From: Bacillus_BA fengqiuensis
GTDB taxonomy: Bacteria; Bacillota; Bacilli; Bacillales; Bacillaceae_H
Direction: 5' to 3' (one strand)
Assembly (NCBI GenBank): GCA_030813035.1
Contig: JAUSTV010000004.1
DNA: 64,000 nt
The notes beneath the pieces were generated by a model. It had not been told where the DNA came from and made no database searches. It saw only the letters and a list, made by a program, of their open reading frames with translations. How positions within the stretch are numbered: position 1 is the stretch's first letter; each line of letters starts with the position of its first letter. Shown here piece by piece: positions 18,499 through 25,280 of this stretch. The translations under genes and the position numbers were made by a program.

Positions 18499-19527
18499 AT
18501 GAATACAATGAAGGCGGTAGGATTAACTCGTTACCTTCCAATTGACAATCCCCAAAGCCTGGTGGACGTAGTTGTAGAAAAACCAAAAGCAACGGGTCGT
18601 GACATTTTGGTCAAAGTTGCGGCCATATCGATCAATCCTGTTGATACAAAGGTACGAGCTCCTAAGGAAAGAGTTGAGGAAGTTCCTAAAATTCTAGGTT
18701 GGGATGTAGCAGGAGTCGTCGAAGAGACAGGACCGGACTGTTCATTGTTTCGTCCGGGAGATGAAGTTTTTTATGCTGGCAGTATTGCACGACAAGGCGG
18801 AAACAGTGAATACCATCTGGTCGATGAACGAATCGTTGGGCGCAAACCTGTTTCCTTAAGTTTTGTGGAAGCCGCAGCTCTTCCCCTAACCTCCATTACA
18901 GCTTGGGAAGCGTTATTTACCCGAATGTCTATTTCCCAAGATTCGGGCCCTAACAAAGGAAAGGCTCTGCTGATCATTGGTGCAGCTGGGGGTGTAGGTT
19001 CCATTGCCACTCAGCTTGCAAAACAAGCGGGGCTTACTGTAATCGGGACTGCTTCCCGATCAGAAACTGTTAGCTGGGTTAAATCAATGGGCGCGGACTA
19101 TACCATTAATCACCATGACCCGCTCCTTCCACAACTTCAAGCAATTGGATTTACAAACGTTCCGTACATTTTTTGCCTGAATGCTTTGGAAAAACACTGG
19201 GCCGGTATTAGCGAAGCTATTTCTCCGCAAGGAGTTGTGTGCGCAATTGATGATCCAACCTCTCCGCTGGACCTCAAATTGCTTAAGCAAAAAAGCGTCA
19301 CCTTCGTGTGGGAGTTTATGTTTACTCGCCCTGTTTACGAAACAGATGATATGATTGAGCAACATCTATTGCTTAATCGTATTGCTGATGCTGTGGACCA
19401 TCAAAAATTAAAGACAACACTGACCGAAGTCCTTGGACCGATCTCAGCAGAAAATCTCCGTCAAGCCCACAAATTTTTGGAGAGCAATAGGACGATTGGT
19501 AAAATTGTACTAGAAGGTTTTGTTTAA
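18499..19527 (+). CDS. Zinc-type alcohol dehydrogenase family / quinone oxidoreductase
   Basis: This 342-residue NADPH-dependent medium-chain oxidoreductase belongs to the quinone-oxidoreductase branch. The GroES-like N-terminal domain includes ISINPVDTKVRAP and ILGWDVAGVVEETG. The Rossmann nucleotide site is IGAAGGVGSIATQLAKQAG, near residue 158. Zinc-ligand cysteines of classical ADHs are not evident, consistent with a zinc-free enzyme. The ATG at 18499 is chosen because AGGAAAGGG lies about eleven bases upstream; the in-frame GTG at 18487 lies inside that site. It is the only apparently intact minor-metabolism gene in this part of the island. The substrate is unknown. Confidence 0.88.
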   Translation: MNTMKAVGLTRYLPIDNPQSLVDVVVEKPKATGRDILVKVAAISINPVDTKVRAPKERVEEVPKILGWDVAGVVEETGPDCSLFRPGDEVFYAGSIARQGGNSEYHLVDERIVGRKPVSLSFVEAAALPLTSITAWEALFTRMSISQDSGPNKGKALLIIGAAGGVGSIATQLAKQAGLTVIGTASRSETVSWVKSMGADYTINHHDPLLPQLQAIGFTNVPYIFCLNALEKHWAGISEAISPQGVVCAIDDPTSPLDLKLLKQKSVTFVWEFMFTRPVYETDDMIEQHLLLNRIADAVDHQKLKTTLTEVLGPISAENLRQAHKFLESNRTIGKIVLEGFV

Positions 19528-19609
19528 AAACCTGTTTGCAGAGAGTATAAAAAACAATGAGGTTTCCCGATAAATCGGTGATTCGATAATTGCAATTGGA
19601 TATAAATAT

Positions 19610-19639
19610 AAAGCCGACTGCTGATCGCAGCCGGCTTTA
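19610..19639. terminator. Terminator after the quinone oxidoreductase gene
   Basis: The stem AAAGCCGACTG / CAGCCGGCTTTA has a short loop. It lies about 80 bases after the stop, with a weak T-run, and is probably bidirectional. Confidence 0.6.
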
Positions 19640-19658
19640 AATACACAAAGAAACTTTC

Positions 19659-19698
19659 TTTTACTGATATGGTTCTTCGTAATCTAAATGAGGTTTTC
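19659..19698. repeat. SCC-like attachment site copy D (degenerate)
   Basis: TTACTGATATGGTTCTTCGTAA is a shortened, diverged version of the core, missing three bases where copies A and B read TTACTTATGATACGG. The arm CTAAATGAGGTTTT (19684-19697) follows. From the rlmH side this is arm-core, the same as copy C, marking the end of a small cassette between here and rlmH. Confidence 0.6.
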
Positions 19699-19780
19699 TA
19701 TATTTATCTGGCTCCCTTACGGCCCAATTTTTTCATTTTTATTTACTGGATTTTTTACATTAGCATAGAGGGTTTTGAAA

Positions 19781-20023
19781 GCTGAACTAAAAAACTCTTG
19801 AGGATTAACAAAGCAAGTTAAAGATGGTTTAAGTTGGACTACTTTCTTCTTTGGTTTTCTAACGGCGTTATTCCGCGGAGATTTAAAATGGGCTATTATA
19901 ATGCTTAATTGCGGAGTATTTGGATCATTTACGCTGTGGATTGGTTCAACTGTAACGTGGATTGTGTTTTCTTTTATTTAAAATAAATTATACATACAAG
20001 AACTAATTGAAAAGGTTACTAGC
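19781..20023 (+). pseudogene. Decayed small membrane protein gene
   Basis: One plus-strand frame encodes GLTKQVKDGLSWTTFFFGFL, then ALFRGDLKWAIIM, a hydrophobic stretch, and NKLYIQELIEKGY. It resembles small bacillary membrane proteins with a SWTTFFFGFxxxLFRGDxKW signature. It is interrupted by TGA at 19799-19801 and by TAA at 19979-19981, where relatives have a Tyr codon before NKLY. A terminator follows at 20089. The gene is therefore broken by at least two nonsense changes. Confidence 0.6.
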
Positions 20024-20088
20024 CCGCTAATGATGAATCAAGGGCCTTATTAGAAAATAACCAAATCATTTCTAAAACCGCATAATCC

Positions 20089-20133
20089 AAAAGGCTGGCT
20101 AAAAGAAATTTCTGTTTTTTAGTCAGCCTTTTT
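20089..20133 (+). terminator. Terminator beyond the broken membrane-protein gene
   Basis: The arms AAAAGGCTGGCTAAAA and TTTTAGTCAGCCTTTTT form a long stem with a T-run. Confidence 0.75.
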
Positions 20134-20231
20134 GTTTTAATAGCCTGTCAACATCCTTTCACAGTGCTAGTCAATTTAAAGACTGGATTAAATAGATTAA
20201 GTGTTTTTCAATGTTTAGATTCTTATATTCC

Positions 20232-20265
20232 TTCAAAAACCTCATTTACTTATGATACGGTTCAT
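20232..20265. repeat. SCC-like attachment site copy A (rlmH 3' end)
   Basis: On the minus strand the last rlmH codons GAACCGTATCATAAG and the stop TAA are followed directly by the arm ATGAGGTTTTTG. The core is close to the staphylococcal orfX attachment core (GAAGC-TATCATAA-type, from general knowledge). The core plus arm is 28/28 identical to copy B at 15823-15850. Confidence 0.8.
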
Positions 20266-20725
20266 TACGATTAATTCGAAAAGCCCTATACACTTGCTCC
20301 AGCAGAATGAGGCGCATTAGTTGATGGGGAAATGTCATTTTCGAAAAGGATAAAGTGCCATTGGCTCGTTTCATAACCTCTTTGCTTAATCCAAGCGATC
20401 CTCCAATGACAAATGCTATCTTACTTTTTCCGTAAGTAGCCAATTGATCAATGTCTTTAGCCAGTTCCTCTGAAGATTTCATTTTCCCTTCAATGGCAAG
20501 TGCAATAATATGAGTATCTTCTGATATTTTTGCTAAAATACGTTCTCCTTCTTTTAGCTTCACTTGTTCCATTTCAGATTCACTCAAGTTCTCGGGCGCT
20601 TTTTCATCTGGCAATTCGATAATATCCACTTTCGCATATGTGGATAACCTTTTCAAATATTCATCAATTCCTTGTTTTAAATACTTTTCTTTTAGTTTTC
20701 CAATTGTGATAATTGAGATATTCAC
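20246..20725 (-). CDS. rlmH: 23S rRNA (pseudouridine-1915 N3)-methyltransferase RlmH
   Basis: RlmH is a SPOUT-family methyltransferase that uses SAM to methylate pseudouridine 1915 of 23S rRNA. At 159 residues it has the normal length, with IIALAIEGK, FVIGGSLGLS (the knotted SAM site) and the C-terminal LILLEQVYRAFRINRNEPYHK. It is the orthologue of staphylococcal OrfX, and its 3' end is the SCC integration site. Here the terminal codons are also repeated three times downstream. The C-terminus is intact despite the apparent insertions. Confidence 0.97.
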   Translation of the reverse strand: MNISIITIGKLKEKYLKQGIDEYLKRLSTYAKVDIIELPDEKAPENLSESEMEQVKLKEGERILAKISEDTHIIALAIEGKMKSSEELAKDIDQLATYGKSKIAFVIGGSLGLSKEVMKRANGTLSFSKMTFPHQLMRLILLEQVYRAFRINRNEPYHK

Positions 20726-20750
20726 ACCCTACCCCCGCCTTACAAACATG

Positions 20751-20991
20751 TTTTCCACAGATTTTATCCACATATCCACAACACCAAACTACATCTTGTA
20801 TGAGAATATTAGTTCCCTACTACATATATCGCCTCTTTTTGACAATATCCACAATTAATCGACTGTTCTGTATCTGCAATTTCATTTAGTAATGGTACCA
20901 TTTCTGTTTCATCCACAATAATATCTAATGCCAATTCCACATGCTCTTTACAACAAAAAATTTTCATCTTTTCCTCCAATAGTTATCCACA
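20751..20991. promoter_or_regulatory. DnaA-box cluster around rlmH upstream region
   Basis: Perfect TTATCCACA boxes occur at 20764-20772 and 20983-20991. Near matches lie at 20751 (TTTTCCACA), 20774 (TATCCACAA) and 20847 (TATCCACAA). They lie upstream of rlmH and of the small CxxH gene, about 33 kb from dnaA. DnaA-box clusters outside oriC can titrate DnaA or regulate transcription; that role is inferred. Confidence 0.5.
20809..20967 (-). CDS. CxxH/CxxC small protein (YyzF-like)
   Basis: This 52-residue protein has two potential metal-binding half sites: CCKEH at residues 5-9 and CGYC at residues 39-42. Such tiny CxxH/CxxC proteins sit between htrC and rlmH in many bacilli, but their role is unknown. 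The ATG start follows GGAAAA at suitable distance (minus strand). Zinc binding is inferred from the four ligands only. Confidence 0.8.
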   Translation of the reverse strand: MKIFCCKEHVELALDIIVDETEMVPLLNEIADTEQSINCGYCQKEAIYVVGN

Positions 20992-21009
20992 TATTATACA
21001 CACAAGAAA

Positions 21010-21033
21010 AAAGGGGAGCCATTTCTCCCCCTG
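21010..21033 (-). terminator. Terminator of htrC
   Basis: On the minus strand the GGGGAG / CTCCCC stem with a 6-base loop is followed by T6, just past the htrC stop. Confidence 0.8.
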
Positions 21034-21041
21034 TTCCTTTA

Positions 21042-22250
21042 TTAAAATGTCTCTTCTGTTAATTTGAGGTTAACTGTTTTTTTCGTCCCTTGACGATAGA
21101 ATGTAACTTCCATTGTCTCTCCTACATTTTTCTTTGTATACAAATGCTTACGCAAATCAATCACATCTCGAATTTTTTGTCCATCTAATTCTACAATCAC
21201 ATCAAACTCTTTGAGACCAGCCTGGGCTGCAGGAGATAATGGTTCCACTCCCAGCACCGCGACACCTTCCACGATATCCTTAGGCAACTTCAGCGTTTCC
21301 CGGAGATGATAACCTGAAATCTCACTAATGGACTGCAAACTCACTCCCATGTAAGGACGCTGCACTTCTCCAAACTTCTCCAAATCATCAATAATGGGCC
21401 TTGCAATATTAACCGGTATAGCTAATCCAATCCCTTCTACCGCTTCCTGAGCAATTTTCATGGAATTGATTCCAATTAGCTTGCCTGCAATATTCACAAG
21501 AGCCCCGCCGCTATTTCCTGGATTAATGGCAGCATCGGTTTGAATGACTTCCGACTGCCAATCAGCCGTTCCATCTCCATTTAAGTCTTGAGGAACGACA
21601 CGATTCGTTCCTGAAATAATGCCTTGTGTTACCGATCCAGAAAACTGCAGCCCAAGAGGATTTCCAATCGCAATAACAGGCTCTCCCGGTTTGACAGCAT
21701 CAGAATCGCCGAACTCCGCTACCTTTGATACATGTTCGCTTGCAATCTCCAGCACCGCCAAATCCGTCAATGCATCACTTCCAAGAACACGGGCAGGTAC
21801 ACGTGAACCATCTGTCATGCTTATTTCAATTTGGTTCGCACCATTAATTACATGGTGGTTAGTCACGACAAATGAACGATCTCCGGCCTTCTTATAGATG
21901 ACGCCTGAACCTGTACCGGCGTCTGCTTTTTCCTCATTCCAAAAGTCAGACTGTTGGATATTGACTACCCCTACTACTGCTTCTGAAACTTTATCGACTG
22001 CCTTTGTCACGTCCGTTGTCACATCCACAGCGACCGTTTGTTGAACGTTCCCTCCTAAACCTGGTTGACTTTCTTGCTCGGTGATGGTTGTCTGGTACGG
22101 GATAATGTTCATTCTAGATAAAGTTGGAATAGAGAATAAAATAATGAGAGCCCCTATAACTGCTCCAGCTAATGCAGAAAAAAACCAACTTCCACGGCTT
22201 TTCTTTGGTTTTCCTTCACGTCTTTCATACTCTTCATCGTAATACCCCAC
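21042..22250 (-). CDS. htrC: HtrA-like membrane-anchored serine protease HtrC (YycK)
   Basis: This is an extracytoplasmic quality-control protease of the DegP/HtrA type. It has a short cytoplasmic N-terminus, one membrane anchor (SALAGAVIGALIILFSIPTL), a trypsin-like domain and a single C-terminal PDZ domain. The catalytic triad is visible as His in VVTNHHVI, Asp in ALTDLAVLEI and Ser in NPGNSGGAL. The GTG start at 22250 is favoured because AAGGTG lies six bases upstream, giving VGYYDEEYER (402 residues). It lies at the end of the wal operon, separated from walJ by a strong hairpin, as in other bacilli. Confidence 0.93.
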   Translation of the reverse strand: MGYYDEEYERREGKPKKSRGSWFFSALAGAVIGALIILFSIPTLSRMNIIPYQTTITEQESQPGLGGNVQQTVAVDVTTDVTKAVDKVSEAVVGVVNIQQSDFWNEEKADAGTGSGVIYKKAGDRSFVVTNHHVINGANQIEISMTDGSRVPARVLGSDALTDLAVLEIASEHVSKVAEFGDSDAVKPGEPVIAIGNPLGLQFSGSVTQGIISGTNRVVPQDLNGDGTADWQSEVIQTDAAINPGNSGGALVNIAGKLIGINSMKIAQEAVEGIGLAIPVNIARPIIDDLEKFGEVQRPYMGVSLQSISEISGYHLRETLKLPKDIVEGVAVLGVEPLSPAAQAGLKEFDVIVELDGQKIRDVIDLRKHLYTKKNVGETMEVTFYRQGTKKTVNLKLTEETF

Positions 22251-22280
22251 TCTGTTCACCTTCCCTTTCACGATCAGCGA

Positions 22281-22317
22281 TATATCGTGGGTTGATTCTC
22301 CATCAACCCACGATATA
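22281..22317. terminator. Perfect 16-bp hairpin between walJ and htrC
   Basis: The arms TATATCGTGGGTTGAT and its exact complement are separated by 5 bases. No T-run follows on the htrC strand, so it may be an attenuator, an RNA-processing site or an operator rather than a simple terminator. Confidence 0.6.
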
Positions 22318-22360
22318 GAATGCCCTTTTTCAACCCATCTCCAAACTTCCCGATGCTCAA

Positions 22361-23155
22361 TTAGAGATAGACCAGTTCCGTCGGTTTTTTAGGGTCTGTA
22401 TCATATAGATGAACTTGATTTCCCACTTCATACCCTTTTGATTGTAAAACTTGAGTAACCGACATTCTCGCAATTTCTTTCATATTATTATCTTGACTTA
22501 AATGGGCTAAATAAATGCGCTTTGTTTGATCGCCAATTACCTCCGCCATCGCCAATGCTGCATCCTCGTTCGAAACATGGCCGACGTCACTTAAAATTCG
22601 ACGTTTAACACTCCATGGATAACGTCCCATTCTCAGCATATCGACGTCATGATTACTTTCAAAAACAAAAGCATCACTATCCTTAATGATACCCTTCATT
22701 CGGTCACTCACATACCCTGTGTCTGTAATGACCGTAAACTTTTTGTTTCCTTGATGGAACACAAAAAACATGGGCTCTGCCGCATCATGTGAAACTCCAA
22801 AGGATTCCACCTGCAGGCTTCCAAAGGATTTCACTTCTCCTACATTAAAAATGAAACGTTGATCTAAATCGATATTGCCGACTAATCCTTCCATGGCTTT
22901 CCACGTTTTTTCATTTGCATAAATGGGAAGTTTGTACTTTCTCGCCAGAACCCCTAATCCTTTAATATGATCGCTATGTTCATGCGTTACTAAGATTCCT
23001 GAAAGCTGTTTTATATCACGATCTACCTGTTGAAAAAGAGCTTCCATTTGTTTTCCGCTCAATCCTGCATCAACCAAAAGGGATTGCTCTCCGTTACTCA
23101 CAAAAATCGCATTTCCTGTACTTCCACTTGCAAGTACGCTAAAATGCATGTCCAT
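22361..23155 (-). CDS. walJ: WalJ/YycJ metallo-beta-lactamase-fold protein
   Basis: This 264-residue MBL-fold hydrolase has the metal motif VTHEHSDHIKG near residues 54-64 and further ligands in ITDTGYVSD, SNHDVDML and YLAHLSQDNN. YycJ proteins belong to the wal operon and have been linked to cell wall metabolism, DNA repair and timing of replication with division. The precise substrate is not clear from sequence. It is the fifth gene of the walRKHIJ operon, 18 bp after walI. Confidence 0.93.
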   Translation of the reverse strand: MDMHFSVLASGSTGNAIFVSNGEQSLLVDAGLSGKQMEALFQQVDRDIKQLSGILVTHEHSDHIKGLGVLARKYKLPIYANEKTWKAMEGLVGNIDLDQRFIFNVGEVKSFGSLQVESFGVSHDAAEPMFFVFHQGNKKFTVITDTGYVSDRMKGIIKDSDAFVFESNHDVDMLRMGRYPWSVKRRILSDVGHVSNEDAALAMAEVIGDQTKRIYLAHLSQDNNMKEIARMSVTQVLQSKGYEVGNQVHLYDTDPKKPTELVYL

Positions 23156-23173
23156 ACTCTTTCACTCCAATGT

Positions 23174-23956
23174 TCATGAATTCCCTTTTTTTATGATTTG
23201 CCCTTCAAAGGCATTCACGAAGTAATCTATTTTTTCATCCACTACAATATGCCATGTAGGGGTCAATACCTGTGAACTCGATAAAGGAGCAAATGTATAA
23301 TAACCCAACTCCACTTTTGTGACTTTGCTTCCTGCGGTTAGCTCGTTTTTTTGAAATAAATTTTCAATGGCTTTGATGGGCGGCAAAATCTCTTGGCTAT
23401 CATCCATTTTTTCAACATTTGAAAGTAAGGACTGTTCATAAGAAACCATTTCATCTTGGTCATTCAAATGGATGACTAGCATGGCACTGCCGCTGGCATT
23501 GTCGTAGATAATCTTTCCTTTATATTGTTGATAAAAAGTAATGGTTTTATTTTCTTTATCTATATCCCATAATTCATAAGAATCGCCATAAAGGATATTT
23601 TCCTTTATAAACTGATTTAAACGAAAGGAAACATTCGAATCCGGTAACGATACCGGTTCATTAAATGTCCCTTGCAACACATACTCATTTAACCTCGTGA
23701 CGGTTTGCTTTTTTACTTTTTTCATTTCTTCATCTGAAAACACTTTGCTTTTGGCATTAAAGTAAGACTCTTTCAAAGGTGTTTTCGGAAGGCTGATGTA
23801 AGTGATCTTCTCCTCTGCTAATTGTTCCTCAATACTAATCTCTGCAATCATATCTAATTGGCCTTCATCACGCTTTTCAAGGAACTGATAAGCTAAAAAT
23901 AAATCAAGAATCAAGAAGGTAATAATGAATATCGTTTTGGTCTTACTCCAATCCAT
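23174..23956 (-). CDS. walI: WalI (YycI) regulator of the WalK kinase
   Basis: This 260-residue bitopic membrane protein has one N-terminal helix (TIFIITFLILDLFLAYQFL) and a large extracytoplasmic domain. WalI and WalH form a membrane complex with WalK and restrain its activity. The gene overlaps walH by 14 bp, typical of tight coupling in this operon. The extracytoplasmic domain has the family's low sequence conservation, and identification rests on synteny plus topology. Confidence 0.92.
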   Translation of the reverse strand: MDWSKTKTIFIITFLILDLFLAYQFLEKRDEGQLDMIAEISIEEQLAEEKITYISLPKTPLKESYFNAKSKVFSDEEMKKVKKQTVTRLNEYVLQGTFNEPVSLPDSNVSFRLNQFIKENILYGDSYELWDIDKENKTITFYQQYKGKIIYDNASGSAMLVIHLNDQDEMVSYEQSLLSNVEKMDDSQEILPPIKAIENLFQKNELTAGSKVTKVELGYYTFAPLSSSQVLTPTWHIVVDEKIDYFVNAFEGQIIKKGNS

Positions 23957-25280
23957 CTATATTCCCTCCCTCTTCTCGTTCTTCCACCTCTTGCCACGTC
24001 TGATCATAAAGATAAAACCAGGATGGCTCAAGAGACACTACTTTCGATGTAGGATCTTCTCGGATTAATTTATATCCTACTACAATGTCTTTTAATAATA
24101 GAGGATCGAATTTTGGCTGGCTCTTGATTTTTTTGATGATTTCCTCGCCTGACGTTAACCTCACTGGATAACTATCAAGCGGAAGCTTAATAAATCGGTA
24201 AATCGGTCGAGAGTATCGAAGAATTTCTGTGCTTCCCCAAAGTTGATATACTTCTGTCATACCTTGGGAATTAAAGACAGGATAGTTATCTTCATACAGC
24301 CGGTATACTACTTCTTGTTTGGTCCGGTCCCAACTTGCAAAGCGATACGTATCCGTCCATCCTCCATGATCATTGACAAAACTGAAGCTCCGCTTAAGCA
24401 GTTGATCACTTTCCATATTCTCATTTTGAATGTTAACTGGATTCACATATACCATCACGTTAATGATTGAGTCGACTTCCAAAAAACGAGAACCATCTGT
24501 ATATGAATCACTATAAGCTAATGACTCTTTCTTGACATAACTCGGATCACTAAATAAAGCGTCTCGAAATTTCTCCGTTTCAATCTTATCTGTGTAATAT
24601 TGAATACGATTAACTTCCATAGGCCCTGTTGGTAAGAAAATAGATCTTACATCATTGACATTATAGGAAATATAAGGACTATATTCGCCCTCGAATCTTT
24701 TATTAATTCGCTCTAAATCCTCTTCCATTCCATTTTCTACAGATGCTTCATAGATTTTTCGGCGATCGTAATCAACAAAATAAGCATGAATGCCTTCCTC
24801 ATGCCCTTCTTTCAATTTCAACACAATATGGTCAAAGTAAATAGACGGCAATGATTTCTCATTCATTTGAAACATGAGCTGAAATGTTTGAATAGGAATT
24901 GTATCTGGATAAATAATTTCAAGCGAATCTTTTCCATGGACGAACGATAAAAATTCATTTCTTGAAACAGAGTCTGAAATATTGCGGATATCATGAAAGC
25001 CCCATTTCTTCATTTCTGCCATCCATTTTGTAATATGCTCTTCTTTTGTAGAACCATAATGGCCATCTTCCTTATGGTACAAAACTGTAGTGGGACGCAG
25101 GTGATCTTCTAATTCCCTTTTGTTGGAGCTTATCATAATATCTTGCTGAATGTATTCGGTATTTTCGATTTCATCGTAAGCAGGTTGATAAGTCCATAAG
25201 TTCCACGTCAGCACGGCACTGATAATTACGAGTAAAAACAACAAAATGGTTTTAAATAATTCATACTTTTTCATGCCCAA
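23943..25280 (-). CDS. walH: WalH (YycH) regulator of the WalK kinase
   Basis: This 445-residue protein has one N-terminal membrane helix (ILLFLLVIISAVLTWNLW) and a long extracytoplasmic region with two YycH-type domains. It acts with WalI to control WalK signalling at the division site. It overlaps walK by 10 bp and walI by 14 bp. Identification is by position, length and topology. Confidence 0.93.
   Translation of the reverse strand: MGMKKYELFKTILLFLLVIISAVLTWNLWTYQPAYDEIENTEYIQQDIMISSNKRELEDHLRPTTVLYHKEDGHYGSTKEEHITKWMAEMKKWGFHDIRNISDSVSRNEFLSFVHGKDSLEIIYPDTIPIQTFQLMFQMNEKSLPSIYFDHIVLKLKEGHEEGIHAYFVDYDRRKIYEASVENGMEEDLERINKRFEGEYSPYISYNVNDVRSIFLPTGPMEVNRIQYYTDKIETEKFRDALFSDPSYVKKESLAYSDSYTDGSRFLEVDSIINVMVYVNPVNIQNENMESDQLLKRSFSFVNDHGGWTDTYRFASWDRTKQEVVYRLYEDNYPVFNSQGMTEVYQLWGSTEILRYSRPIYRFIKLPLDSYPVRLTSGEEIIKKIKSQPKFDPLLLKDIVVGYKLIREDPTSKVVSLEPSWFYLYDQTWQEVEEREEGGNIDGLE

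Larger units (their letters stand above)
13157..20265. mobile_element. Composite SCC-like island inserted at the 3' end of rlmH
   Basis: Four related attachment sequences (13.16, 15.84, 19.67 and 20.25 kb) partition about 7.1 kb next to rlmH into three segments. All share the last codons of rlmH (GAACCGTATCATAAGTAA or a variant). They carry inverted arms of the type AAACCTCATTTA / TAAATGAGGTTT, always on the cassette side of the core. The cargo is accessory: an unknown protein plus a BCCT transporter; then a GC-rich dihydrouridine synthase, mcrC and DJ-1 remnants and a quinone oxidoreductase; then a decayed membrane protein gene. No ccr-type serine recombinase is present, so any past mobility must have been driven in trans or the recombinase has been lost. 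Confidence 0.7.

Noticed and set aside
19550..19575. AATGAGGTTTCCC resembling a cassette arm
   Set aside because: No core sequence next to it, and the match to the arm is short.
13157..20265. Recombinase (ccr or other integrase) expected for SCC-type elements
   Set aside because: No serine- or tyrosine-recombinase motif is present in any frame of the island; the remaining frames are cargo or shadows.
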